Part shown: piece by piece, positions 43,482 to 51,095 of the stretch
Layout: the number at the start of each line of letters is the position of its first letter
How positions within the stretch are numbered: the first letter of the stretch is position 1
Assembly (NCBI RefSeq): GCF_050717535.1
Contig: NZ_JBOITM010000083.1
Coordinates: 9,824-73,823 of the forward strand
DNA: 64,000 nucleotides
Source of the DNA: Clostridium_AD sp050717535
GTDB taxonomy: Bacteria; Bacillota; Clostridia; Clostridiales; Clostridiaceae
Reading direction: 5' to 3'
The notes under the pieces: generated by a model
Seen by the model: the letters and a program-made list of their open reading frames with translations, nothing else
Database searches by the model: none
Told to the model about the DNA's origin: nothing
Position numbers and translations under genes: made by a program

Positions 43482-44230
43482 TGGCAATAGTATTTAAACC
43501 AACTATAGGATTATTAGACGTTCCTACACATTATTGTCCTGGATGTACTCATGGATTGATTCATAGATTAGTAGCAGAAGTACTTGAAGAGTTAGATATA
43601 ATAGATAAAACTATAGGGGTAGCTCCAGTTGGATGTTCTGTTTTAGCATATGACTATTTTGCCTGTGATATGTTTGAAGCAGCACATGGAAGAGCACCAG
43701 CAGTTGCTACAGGAATTAAAAGATCTAATCCAGATGCAGTGGTATTTACATACCAAGGAGATGGAGATCTTGCAGCAATAGGTACCGCTGAAATAGTACA
43801 TGCGGCGACTCGTGGAGAAAACATTGTTACTATCTTCGTAAATAACTGTATTTACGGTATGACGGGTGGACAAATGGCTCCGACTACACTTCCAGGTCAA
43901 GTAACAGAAACTACACCTTATGGAAGAGATGTAAAGATTCAAGGATACCCAATTAGAGTATCAGAAATGATATCAACTCTGGCAGGTGCTTGTTATGTAG
44001 AAAGAGTAGCTGTAGATAATGTTCCTAATGTTAATAAAGCTAAAAAAGCTATAAAGAAAGCTTTCCAAAATGCAATTGATGGGAAAGGGTTCTCAATGGT
44101 GGAAGTATTATCAATATGCCCAACTAACTGGGGATTATCACCTCAGGAGTCAATGGAATGGCTACGAGATAATATGATGCCATTTTATACTCTTGGAGTT
44201 AAAAAAGATACAACTGGGGAGGTTGAATAG
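43481..44230 (+). CDS. 2-oxoacid:ferredoxin oxidoreductase beta subunit (thiamine pyrophosphate-binding)
   Basis: TPP-binding subunit of the same enzyme, 249 residues. THYCPGCTHGLIHRL is the N-terminal family motif, and the TPP/Mg motif GDGD...N is seen in TYQGDGDLAAIG through NNCIYGMTGGQMAPTT. Overlaps the alpha gene by one base and precedes the gamma gene, so the four subunits should be made together. Confidence 0.92.
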   Translation: MAIVFKPTIGLLDVPTHYCPGCTHGLIHRLVAEVLEELDIIDKTIGVAPVGCSVLAYDYFACDMFEAAHGRAPAVATGIKRSNPDAVVFTYQGDGDLAAIGTAEIVHAATRGENIVTIFVNNCIYGMTGGQMAPTTLPGQVTETTPYGRDVKIQGYPIRVSEMISTLAGACYVERVAVDNVPNVNKAKKAIKKAFQNAIDGKGFSMVEVLSICPTNWGLSPQESMEWLRDNMMPFYTLGVKKDTTGEVE

Positions 44231-44231
44231 T

Positions 44232-44762
44232 ATGGCATCTCAAGAAATTATATTTGCAGGATTTGGTGGTCAAGGTACACTTTCAATGGGAAAATTTTTA
44301 GCATATGCAGGAATGGATGCCAATATGAACGTTTCGTGGCTTCCATCTTATGGACCAGAAATGCGTGGAGGTACTGCTAACTGCTCAGTTATACTTTCTG
44401 ATGAGCTAGTTGGTTCACCAATAATCAATGATGCAAACACATTGGTAGTTATGAATAGACCTTCTCTTGATAAGTTTGAAACTACCTTAGTTAAAGGTGG
44501 ACTATTAATAATGGATTCTGACCTTGTAGATAGAATGCCTACTAGAAATGATATAGAAGTAATATGTGTTCCAGCTCAAACAGAAGCTATGAAAATTGGA
44601 AGCAAGCAGATTGCTAACATGGTACTTTTAGGAGCTTTAGTAAAGAGAACGGGAATAGTAACTATGGAAGGATTAGTAGAGGCTTTAAAAGCTCATGGTA
44701 AAGAAAGATTTTTCGAGATAAACAAAAAAGCGCTTGAAATAGGAGCTTCATATATCAAGTAG
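44232..44762 (+). CDS. 2-oxoacid:ferredoxin oxidoreductase gamma subunit
   Basis: CoA-site-forming gamma subunit, 176 residues, starting ASQEIIFAGFGGQGTLSMGKFLAYAG, with SYGPEMRGGTANCSVI, both typical. GGGGAGG lies before the ATG at 44232; the open frame extends back to 44193 inside the beta gene, which is not needed. The stop is followed after nine bases by repeat copy B. Confidence 0.93.
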   Translation: MASQEIIFAGFGGQGTLSMGKFLAYAGMDANMNVSWLPSYGPEMRGGTANCSVILSDELVGSPIINDANTLVVMNRPSLDKFETTLVKGGLLIMDSDLVDRMPTRNDIEVICVPAQTEAMKIGSKQIANMVLLGALVKRTGIVTMEGLVEALKAHGKERFFEINKKALEIGASYIK

Positions 44763-44771
44763 GAAAGAAAA

Positions 44772-45000
44772 AAGTATCTATTACTACAACTTCAGTTCGC
44801 TTTGCTAAGGAATTCTAAACAAATTTTATTGAAAGATGCTAAAAATTACAAACTCGCTTCCCCTTAGTATTCCTCATGGGCACACAACAATTCTCAATTG
44901 TTGTGTGCTCAAACATGTAATTTTCTTAACGCATATTTCATTAAAGTTAGTTGTGAATTACTAAGGCTTGCTCTCATGAAGTTTGCGTAATAGATACTTT
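44772..45000. repeat. Palindromic dispersed repeat, copy B (229 bp)
   Basis: Termini AAAGTATCTATTAC (44772-44785) and GTAATAGATACTTT (44987-45000) are perfect complements. An inner pair of about 35 bases (44805-44839 with 44931-44965) matches imperfectly. A central perfect stem GCACACAACAATT/AATTGTTGTGTGC lies at 44880-44908. The segment around 44808-44850 matches the reverse complement of copy A. Copy B lies in the opposite orientation and has no ORF. Confidence 0.8.
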
Positions 45001-45062
45001 TTATGCTACTTGATATATGAAGCTCTATTAAAACAGTAAGGATAAGGAACATCGAGAACATC

Positions 45063-45098
45063 AAGAAAAGGCTGCTGGTAAACCAGTAGCCTTTTCTT
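45063..45098 (+). terminator. Terminator downstream of repeat copy B
   Basis: AAGAAAAGGCTGCTGG pairs with CCAGTAGCCTTTTCTT (one wobble) around TAAA. A/T runs on both sides allow use by both strands; the - strand membrane gene ends at 45154. Confidence 0.82.
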
Positions 45099-45153
45099 GT
45101 GATGAGGTCCGAGTAAAAGAAAAATGTGAATTGAGTACAATTACATAATATTT

Positions 45154-45558
45154 TCATTTTATCAATCGCATTAATATGCGATTAAACCAATAAAAGAAAA
45201 TTCCATATAATAATCCTACAATTGTGATGACAGCCAACCAAATTGCGTTATTTAATAAACCGATACTTAAAAATTGCTGAAAATTTATAAGTATTACTAA
45301 TAAGCCAACAGCTAAGCCTCCAAAGGTAGAGAACATTAGATTTTTAATAAAAAGTTTATTAGCTGAACAAAATAGTTTGGGCAGAAATACTTTTAGATAT
45401 AAAAATTGGATACCATCAAGAAAAGCAGTTAAAAGAACAAGCCAAAGAAATCCAATTGGTGGTGGTTTGTCTGCTCCTAGAAGAAATATGATTGTCCAAC
45501 CAAAGAAAAATGAAAATTCATTTATATACATGATTTTTTTGTATGAAAATTTATCCAT
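45154..45558 (-). CDS. Small multi-pass membrane protein, unknown
   Basis: I do not recognise the 134-residue product. It has four hydrophobic segments (about residues 14-30, 36-55, 72-92, 101-122) and short charged loops, with no enzymatic motif. AAGGAGA lies ten bases before the ATG at 45558; the open frame begins at a GTG at 45582 but without a box. It is a single gene, convergent with the oxidoreductase operon. Confidence 0.6.
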   Translation of the reverse strand: MDKFSYKKIMYINEFSFFFGWTIIFLLGADKPPPIGFLWLVLLTAFLDGIQFLYLKVFLPKLFCSANKLFIKNLMFSTFGGLAVGLLVILINFQQFLSIGLLNNAIWLAVITIVGLLYGIFFYWFNRILMRLIK

Positions 45559-45970
45559 TGAAACAATTCTCCTTAAATACACTATTGGGATAAATATAAT
45601 ATGACAGTAACCTTAATTCAATCATATCATTAATATTAGAAACTGGATATGAAAAATCTAAAGTATTATTTTATAGCAAAACATATCATTGTTAATGACA
45701 TAATTTACGTCAAATTATTAGCTTTTTTAGTTGAAGGAAATGAGATATATCTCCAAAACACAAATGCAAAAATAGTAAGAGGAAACCACATCACTATAGG
45801 TTAAATTAATCACAATATTTCAAGATAGACATATAATATATGTATTAACAATATTAATATATATATTAATATAATAAATATATATTAAAAAATAATTAAT
45901 ATAATCAATTTATATATTGACTATATTAATTATTGGCAATATAATAGTATAGAGGAAGAAGGTGCTAAAA
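45559..45970. other. AT-rich intergenic region with a sigma-A promoter
   Basis: About 400 bases without a gene. From about 45835 to 45915 it is built of repeated ATTAATATA-like units, giving many overlapping palindromes. At its end a consensus promoter drives the next gene: TTGACT (45917-45922), 17 bases, TATAAT (45940-45945). Confidence 0.7.
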
Positions 45971-46339
45971 TTGGCTTATAAAATATTGTGTAAATGTCCA
46001 GTTTGTAGTTCGAAATTAAAAGTAACTAGGCTTAAATGTGATGAATGTGACACTACTGTTGAAAATCAATTTGAATTATCAAAATTTGATTATTTGAATA
46101 GTGAGCAGCTATATTTCATTGAAGTATTCTTAAAATCTAGAGGGAATATTAAGGACGTGGAAAAAGAACTTGGAATATCATATCCAACAGTTAGAGCAAA
46201 GCTAGACGAGGTTATTATTGCACTTGGGTATACTGTTTTAAAGCAAAAACCTTCTGTTGATAAAAAGGATGTAGTAGATATGTTAGAAAAAGGTGAAATA
46301 ACTGCTGACGAAGCATTAATAATGTTAAATGGAAAGTAA
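45971..46339 (+). CDS. DUF2089 family zinc-ribbon regulator-like protein
   Basis: A 122-residue protein with an N-terminal zinc ribbon (CPVCSSKLKVTRLKCDECD) and a helix-turn-helix-like middle (GNIKDVEKELGISYPTVRAKLDEVI), the DUF2089 layout, so probably a small DNA-binding regulator. A GTG at 45962 lies within the AAGGTG box, so the TTG at 45971 is the likelier start. Together with the next gene it forms a common Firmicutes pair of unknown function. Confidence 0.8.
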   Translation: MAYKILCKCPVCSSKLKVTRLKCDECDTTVENQFELSKFDYLNSEQLYFIEVFLKSRGNIKDVEKELGISYPTVRAKLDEVIIALGYTVLKQKPSVDKKDVVDMLEKGEITADEALIMLNGK

Positions 46340-46386
46340 CTAATCTGTAAAAAGAGAGTTTGAGCTATAAAAAGGGGGTTTATATA

Positions 46387-46803
46387 ATGAATGATGAAAT
46401 CTCAAGAATATTAAAAATGGTTGAAGAAGGTAAAATTGATTCGAAAAAAGCTATGCAGCTTATAGAAGCGCTAAAGGGAGAAAGTAAAGAATTTGTTACT
46501 TTAGAAAAATCACCATTAAAAAACAATAGTCAAAGTAACAGTAAATTTAAAGTAAAAATGCTCAGAATAAAAGTAAGGTCTAAAGAGAATGATATTGTTA
46601 ATATTAACCTACCGCTGGCATTTGTAAGTGGTATGATAAAAACCTTTGGAAAAATTCCCAATGTTAATGTTAATGGTATGAGTGACATAGATATGGATGC
46701 TATGACGCAAACTATATTAGAGGCCATAGATGGCGGTGTAGGTGGTAAGATTGTTGATATAAAAACTGGAGATGGAGATGTGGTAGAGGTTGTTATAGAA
46801 TAG
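46387..46803 (+). CDS. SHOCT-like domain protein, partner of DUF2089
   Basis: A 138-residue cytoplasmic protein. The N-terminal 35 residues (ISRILKMVEEGKIDSKKAMQLIEAL) form a SHOCT-like helical hairpin, and the rest is a beta-rich domain with RIKVRSKENDIVNINLPLAFV. AAAGGGGG precedes the ATG at 46387. It probably acts with the DUF2089 protein; function unknown. Confidence 0.72.
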   Translation: MNDEISRILKMVEEGKIDSKKAMQLIEALKGESKEFVTLEKSPLKNNSQSNSKFKVKMLRIKVRSKENDIVNINLPLAFVSGMIKTFGKIPNVNVNGMSDIDMDAMTQTILEAIDGGVGGKIVDIKTGDGDVVEVVIE

Positions 46804-46826
46804 ATCTAGAATTTTAGAGGTGCAAA

Positions 46827-46919
46827 ATGGGGATTTATATTAAAACAGAAGAAGGTAGAAAACTAAGAATTTCAAGAGTGAAATATTTTATAATTCCACT
46901 AGTAATCCGAAAAAAATAA
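46827..46919 (+). CDS. Short ORF of 30 codons, possible third member of the DUF2089 operon
   Basis: A 30-residue basic peptide beginning MGIYIKTEEGRKLRISRVKY, preceded by AGAGGTG at good spacing and followed at once by a terminator overlapping its last codons. It may be a real small protein or the remnant of a longer third operon gene. Confidence 0.4.
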   Translation: MGIYIKTEEGRKLRISRVKYFIIPLVIRKK

Positions 46920-46942
46920 TCCAAAATGGGTTATTTTTTTTA
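46911..46942 (+). terminator. Terminator before glmM
   Basis: AAAAAATAATCC pairs with GGGTTATTTTTT around AAAAT, ending in a run of eight T. Closes the DUF2089 operon. Confidence 0.85.
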
Positions 46943-46971
46943 GTTAAATTATACATATATAGCAGGGCTTT

Positions 46972-47000
46972 TTTACAAGTAGTTATTATTGTAGTATAAT
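46972..47000 (+). promoter_or_regulatory. glmM promoter
   Basis: -35 TTTACA (46972-46977) and -10 TATAAT (46995-47000) with a 17-base spacer. Implies a leader of about 145 bases before glmM. Confidence 0.8.
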
Positions 47001-47006
47001 GCAAAC

Positions 47007-47151
47007 TAGTTTATAATTAAATTGTATCTATTTATACTGTAGATTTAATTGAATTATTTAGTTGGATTAATGCGCGTCAACTGCCAGCTACCCTAAAGGG
47101 ATAGTGGTTTTACACTTAAATTTATAAAAAATTAAGAAAGAGGTAGAAAAT
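47007..47151 (+). promoter_or_regulatory. Structured leader RNA of glmM, class unknown
   Basis: The leader contains AGTTG/CAACT (47060-47083) and then GCCAGCTACCCT pairing with AGGGATAGTGGT, followed by TTT. Two adjacent hairpins with G/C-rich parts in an AT-rich gap suggest a cis-acting RNA, but I cannot match them to a known riboswitch. Confidence 0.4.
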
Positions 47152-48501
47152 ATGAGTAGAATATTCGGAACAGATGGAGTACGAGGTATAGCAAATACAG
47201 AATTAACGAGTGCACTTGCATATAATTTAGGAAGAGCTGGAGCTTTTGTATTAACAGACTCAGCTCACAAACCTAAAATTATAGTAGGAATGGATACAAG
47301 AGTGTCAGGGGATATGTTAGAATCAGCACTAGTTGCAGGAATTTTATCTGTAGGAGCTGAGGCAATATGTCTTGGAGTTGTTCCTACACCAGCGGTAGCA
47401 TATTTAACTAGAAAATATGGAGCAGATGCAGGGGTTGTTATTTCAGCTTCTCATAACCCAGTAGAATATAATGGAATAAAGTTTTTTGATAGAAAGGGTT
47501 TCAAATTATCTGATGAATTAGAGGATACAATACAAGCAGTTATTGAAGGTGATTTTAAAGAAGTACCCTCACCAATAGCTGGAGATTTAGGTAAAAAAAC
47601 AGTTAAGCTAAACGGCATTGAGGATTATATAGAATTTGCTAAATCAACTATTGCAGGAGATTTAAAAGGACTTAAAATAGCATTAGATTGTGCTAATGGG
47701 GCTTCTTACATTACTTCAGTAAAAGCTATACGATCACTTGGTGCAGAAGTTTTAGTTATTAACAATGATCCAGATGGTGTAAATATAAACAAAGACTGTG
47801 GATCTACCCATCCAGAACACTTAATGGCCTTTGTTAAAGAAAATCATTGTAACTTAGGATTAGCTTTTGATGGTGATGCAGACAGATGTTTAGCTGTGGA
47901 TGAAAAAGGAAACCTTATAAATGGAGACTTTATAATTGCTATTTGTGCTAAACACCTAAAGGACACAGGAAAATTAACTAAAGATACAGTAGTAGTAACA
48001 GTTATGAGCAATTTAGGCCTTGATATTGCAATGAAGCAGGAAAACATAACTACAGTGAAAACTAAAGTAGGAGATAGATATGTTCTTGAAAAAATGCAAC
48101 AAGAAGGTTATAGCCTAGGCGGAGAGCAATCAGGTCATGTAATTTTCCTGGATTTTAATACAACAGGAGATGGACTTGTATCAGGACTTCAATTAGCCAC
48201 CGTAATTAAAGAATCAGGAAAATCACTATCTGAGCTAGCATCAATGATGACAGAACTTCCACAAGTACTTGTTAATGCAATGGTGCCAAACGATAAAAAT
48301 GACATCCATGAAACTGATAGCGAAATAGTGGAAGAAATTAAAAAAATAGAAAAAAGGTTAAATGGCTGTGGAAGAGTGCTTATTAGACCTTCAGGTACAG
48401 AACCTTTAGTGAGAGTAATGTTGGAGGGTAAAATTCAAAGTGAATTAAACGAAATGGCACATTCTCTTGCAAAATTAATCGAAGAGAAAGCAAACATGTA
48501 G
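47152..48501 (+). CDS. glmM: Phosphoglucosamine mutase
   Basis: Interconverts glucosamine-6-phosphate and glucosamine-1-phosphate for UDP-GlcNAc and cell wall synthesis. The 449-residue product starts RIFGTDGVRGIAN, with the phosphoserine loop ISASHNP (S100), the magnesium loop DGDADRCLAVDE and the C-terminal RPSGTEPLVRVM. AAGAGGTAG precedes the ATG. It precedes glmS, which makes its substrate, but each has its own promoter. Confidence 0.97.
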   Translation: MSRIFGTDGVRGIANTELTSALAYNLGRAGAFVLTDSAHKPKIIVGMDTRVSGDMLESALVAGILSVGAEAICLGVVPTPAVAYLTRKYGADAGVVISASHNPVEYNGIKFFDRKGFKLSDELEDTIQAVIEGDFKEVPSPIAGDLGKKTVKLNGIEDYIEFAKSTIAGDLKGLKIALDCANGASYITSVKAIRSLGAEVLVINNDPDGVNINKDCGSTHPEHLMAFVKENHCNLGLAFDGDADRCLAVDEKGNLINGDFIIAICAKHLKDTGKLTKDTVVVTVMSNLGLDIAMKQENITTVKTKVGDRYVLEKMQQEGYSLGGEQSGHVIFLDFNTTGDGLVSGLQLATVIKESGKSLSELASMMTELPQVLVNAMVPNDKNDIHETDSEIVEEIKKIEKRLNGCGRVLIRPSGTEPLVRVMLEGKIQSELNEMAHSLAKLIEEKANM

Positions 48502-48567
48502 ATTCATTTGTATGTTTTAATTATACCGAAAGAAAGTAACAATTCAATGAATTTATTGTTAAAAGCA

Positions 48568-48597
48568 TTGACGTTTAGGGTGTAAGATGAATATAAT
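48568..48597 (+). promoter_or_regulatory. glmS promoter
   Basis: -35 TTGACG (48568-48573) and -10 TATAAT (48592-48597) with an 18-base spacer. Transcription would begin near 48604, inside the next hairpin. Confidence 0.75.
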
Positions 48598-48640
48598 AAA
48601 CTGAAAGCTTGTGAAAAGGTACATAAGCTTTCAGTTTATT
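48595..48640 (+). terminator. Perfect hairpin at the 5' end of the glmS transcript
   Basis: AATAAACTGAAAGCTT and AAGCTTTCAGTTTATT are exact complements with a 14-base loop. It can end glmM transcription, and because it begins at the -10 element of the glmS promoter most of it would also form the extreme 5' end of the glmS mRNA. Confidence 0.7.
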
Positions 48641-48683
48641 TGATATTAAGGCAAAGGAGGATAGAGGTATTTTATGATTTTAA

Positions 48684-48850
48684 AGCGCCAGGACTCATTA
48701 GGAGTATTAGGAAGTTTGATGCACTGTGAGTTGACGAGGATGGGGAGTATCGAATCTTCGGCGGATGCCCCGCGGTAGCGCACTACCGTTAATGATTGAT
48801 AAACGCGAAAAGTGATTTTCGTAACAATATCAATCTGGTGTTAAAACCTT
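48684..48850 (+). ncRNA. glmS ribozyme-riboswitch
   Basis: Self-cleaving RNA that senses glucosamine-6-phosphate and down-regulates glmS. The cleavage site A/G is at 48684/48685 in TAAAGCGCCAGGACT. The conserved core GTTGACGAGGATGGGGAGTATCG... with TCGGCGGATGCCCCGCGGTA follows, and the 3' domain with P3-P4 runs to about 48850. Lies 150 bases before glmS. Downstream, to 49000, three related AGCAnTnTCnTTAGrTnATr-like segments are present without clear function. Confidence 0.95.
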
Positions 48851-49000
48851 TATAAATATTATAGCACCTTTAGGCGGTGAGCATTATCGTTAGGTTATGA
48901 GCAGTGTCTTTAGATGATAAATTAATTAGCATATTTCATTAGATTATTAAGTATGCTCAATTAATTTGTGCAAAATTTTAAATTAGAGAGGAAGATAAAT

Positions 49001-50827
49001 ATGTGCGGAATAGTTGGATATGTTGGAAAAAAACAAGCATCATCAATTTTAATAGAAGGTCTTAGAAAATTAGAATATAGAGGATACGATTCAGCAGGAG
49101 TCGCAATTATAGATAATGGGGTTTTAAATGTAACTAAATGCAAGGGAAGACTTGCAAATTTAGAAGCTCAATTATTAGAAGAACCACTTAAAGGAAATGT
49201 TGGAATAGGTCATACTAGGTGGGCTACTCATGGTAAACCATCAGATGAAAATTCTCACCCACATACTAATGAAAGTGGAACTATTAGTGTAGTTCATAAT
49301 GGAATTATAGAGAATTATATCCATTTAAGAGAATGGTTAATTGCTAAGGGATATAAATTTACATCCGAAACTGATTCAGAAGTAATACCACACCTTATAG
49401 ATTTTTACTATGATGGGGATATAGTTGATGCGGTTATGAAAACTGTTACTAAAATGGAAGGTAGCTATGCTATAGCAGTAGTTACAAGTAATGAACCAGA
49501 TAAATTAGTGGCAGTAAGAAAAGATAGCCCGTTAATAGTAGGACTTGGCAAAGATGAATTTTATGTAGCTTCAGATATACCAGCAGTATTAAATCATACA
49601 AGAGAGGTATATTTATTAGAAGACAAGGAATTTGTTGTAATTTCTAATGATGGAATAAAACTTCTTGACGCAGAAGGCAAAACTATAAATAAAGAAATTT
49701 TCCATGTAACCTGGAATGCAGAAGCTGCTGAAAAAGGTGGATATGAGCATTTTATGTTAAAAGAAATCCATGAACAACCAAAGGCAATTAGAGACACTAT
49801 GACTTCAAGAATAGTCTTAGGAGAACCAATTACACTTGATGATATAAATATAACTAAAGAGCAAATTAAAGATTTAAATAAAATATATATAGTAGCTTGC
49901 GGAACTGCATACAATGCAGGAGTTGTAGGTAAATACGTTATAGAAAAACTTGCAAGAATACCAGTTGAACTAGATATAGCTTCTGAGTTTAAATATAGAG
50001 ATCCAATAATGGATAAAAACACACTTATGATAGTTATTAGTCAATCTGGAGAAACTGCAGACACTATGTCGGCCTTAAGGCTTGCAAAGTCAAAAGGTGC
50101 AAGAGTTATAGCAGTAACTAATGTTGTAGGTAGCGCAGCTTCAAGGGAAGCAGATGATGTACTATATACTTGGGCAGGACCTGAAATAGCAGTTGCATCT
50201 ACTAAAGCTTATGTAACTCAGCTTATAGCAATGTATATAATAGCATTATTCTTTGCTCAGAACAAAGAAACATTAAGCATAGAAGAAATTGAAGAAATTA
50301 AAATAGCTATGATGGAACTTCCAGAAAAAGCAGAAGAAGTTTTGAAGAATAAAGAAACTGTGCAAAAATTCACAGCAAAAACTTACATGCACAAAGATAT
50401 GTTCTTCATAGGACGTGGACTTGACTATGCAGTAGCACTGGAAGGTTCATTAAAGCTTAAAGAAATATCATATATTCATTCAGATGCTTATCCAGCAGGA
50501 GAGCTAAAACATGGTCCTATAGCGCTTATGGAAGAAGGAACTATAGTTATAGCACTAGCTACTCAAGAAGTAATATTTGATAAGATGGTAAGTAATATAA
50601 GAGAGCTAGCAACTAGAGGAGCAAAAGTATTTGCGTTTGCACCAGAAGGTCACACTGAAATTGAAAAATCAGTTCATTCTGTAACTTATATACCAAAAGT
50701 AATGGATATATTAGCGCCAGTAATTTCAGTAATTCCACTACAATTATTAGCTTACTATATGGCAATCCAAAAAGGTTGCGACGTTGATAAGCCAAGAAAT
50801 TTGGCGAAATCTGTAACTGTGGAATAG
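49001..50827 (+). CDS. glmS: Glutamine-fructose-6-phosphate aminotransferase (isomerising)
   Basis: Makes glucosamine-6-phosphate from fructose-6-phosphate and glutamine, the first step to amino sugars. The 608-residue product starts MCGIVGYVGKKQ with the catalytic Cys right after Met, has the glutaminase domain with GIGHTRWATHGKP (residues about 1-240) and two SIS domains with VSQSGETADTMSAL-like and STKAYVTQ motifs, ending DKPRNLAKSVTVE, the conserved end recognised by Tn7. AGAGAGGAAG precedes ATG 49001. The upstream in-frame GTG is not used because the Cys must be N-terminal. Confidence 0.98.
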   Translation: MCGIVGYVGKKQASSILIEGLRKLEYRGYDSAGVAIIDNGVLNVTKCKGRLANLEAQLLEEPLKGNVGIGHTRWATHGKPSDENSHPHTNESGTISVVHNGIIENYIHLREWLIAKGYKFTSETDSEVIPHLIDFYYDGDIVDAVMKTVTKMEGSYAIAVVTSNEPDKLVAVRKDSPLIVGLGKDEFYVASDIPAVLNHTREVYLLEDKEFVVISNDGIKLLDAEGKTINKEIFHVTWNAEAAEKGGYEHFMLKEIHEQPKAIRDTMTSRIVLGEPITLDDINITKEQIKDLNKIYIVACGTAYNAGVVGKYVIEKLARIPVELDIASEFKYRDPIMDKNTLMIVISQSGETADTMSALRLAKSKGARVIAVTNVVGSAASREADDVLYTWAGPEIAVASTKAYVTQLIAMYIIALFFAQNKETLSIEEIEEIKIAMMELPEKAEEVLKNKETVQKFTAKTYMHKDMFFIGRGLDYAVALEGSLKLKEISYIHSDAYPAGELKHGPIALMEEGTIVIALATQEVIFDKMVSNIRELATRGAKVFAFAPEGHTEIEKSVHSVTYIPKVMDILAPVISVIPLQLLAYYMAIQKGCDVDKPRNLAKSVTVE

Positions 50828-50848
50828 GTTCCCCTGCTTGGTTACAGA

Positions 50849-50960
50849 TGTTGTAGCTTTATAAAAGAGTTTGATTATTTATAAAAGAGTTTGATTATTT
50901 ATAAAAAAGTTTGACCATTTATAAAAAAGATTGATTATTTATAAAAAAGTTTGATTGAAA
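50849..50960 (+). mobile_element. Tn7-like transposon end (R-type) at attTn7 downstream of glmS
   Basis: 22 bases after the glmS stop codon a TGTTGTAG terminus begins (50849). It is followed by five copies of TTTATAAAARAGTTTGATTA with an exact 20-bp period (starts 50858, 50878, 50898, 50918, 50938; the third and fourth vary by one to three bases). Tightly packed TnsB sites next to glmS with tnsA inward is the layout of the Tn7 right end. A 5-bp ACAGA at 50844-50848 would be the target duplication; its partner was not found in the window. Confidence 0.85.
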
Positions 50961-51031
50961 GTATCTATTTTGGGCATGCTATGTTTGAGAATGTAGTATG
51001 ACTAAGATTAAAACAAAACAATTTAAGATTA

Positions 51032-51075
51032 ACTGCACATTCTCATTTAAGGTGAGAGTGTGCAGTTTTTTATTT
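51032..51075 (+). terminator. Terminator between the transposon end and tnsA
   Basis: ACTGCACATTCTCA pairs with TGAGAGTGTGCAGT (one wobble) around TTTAAGG, followed by TTTTTTATTTT. Would shield transposon genes from glmS read-through. Confidence 0.88.
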
Positions 51076-51095
51076 TATAAATGGAGATGAATTGA

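Noticed and set aside
50858..50960. 20-bp tandem repeats after glmS considered as a CRISPR array
   Set aside because: Units follow each other directly without spacers; they fit TnsB binding sites.
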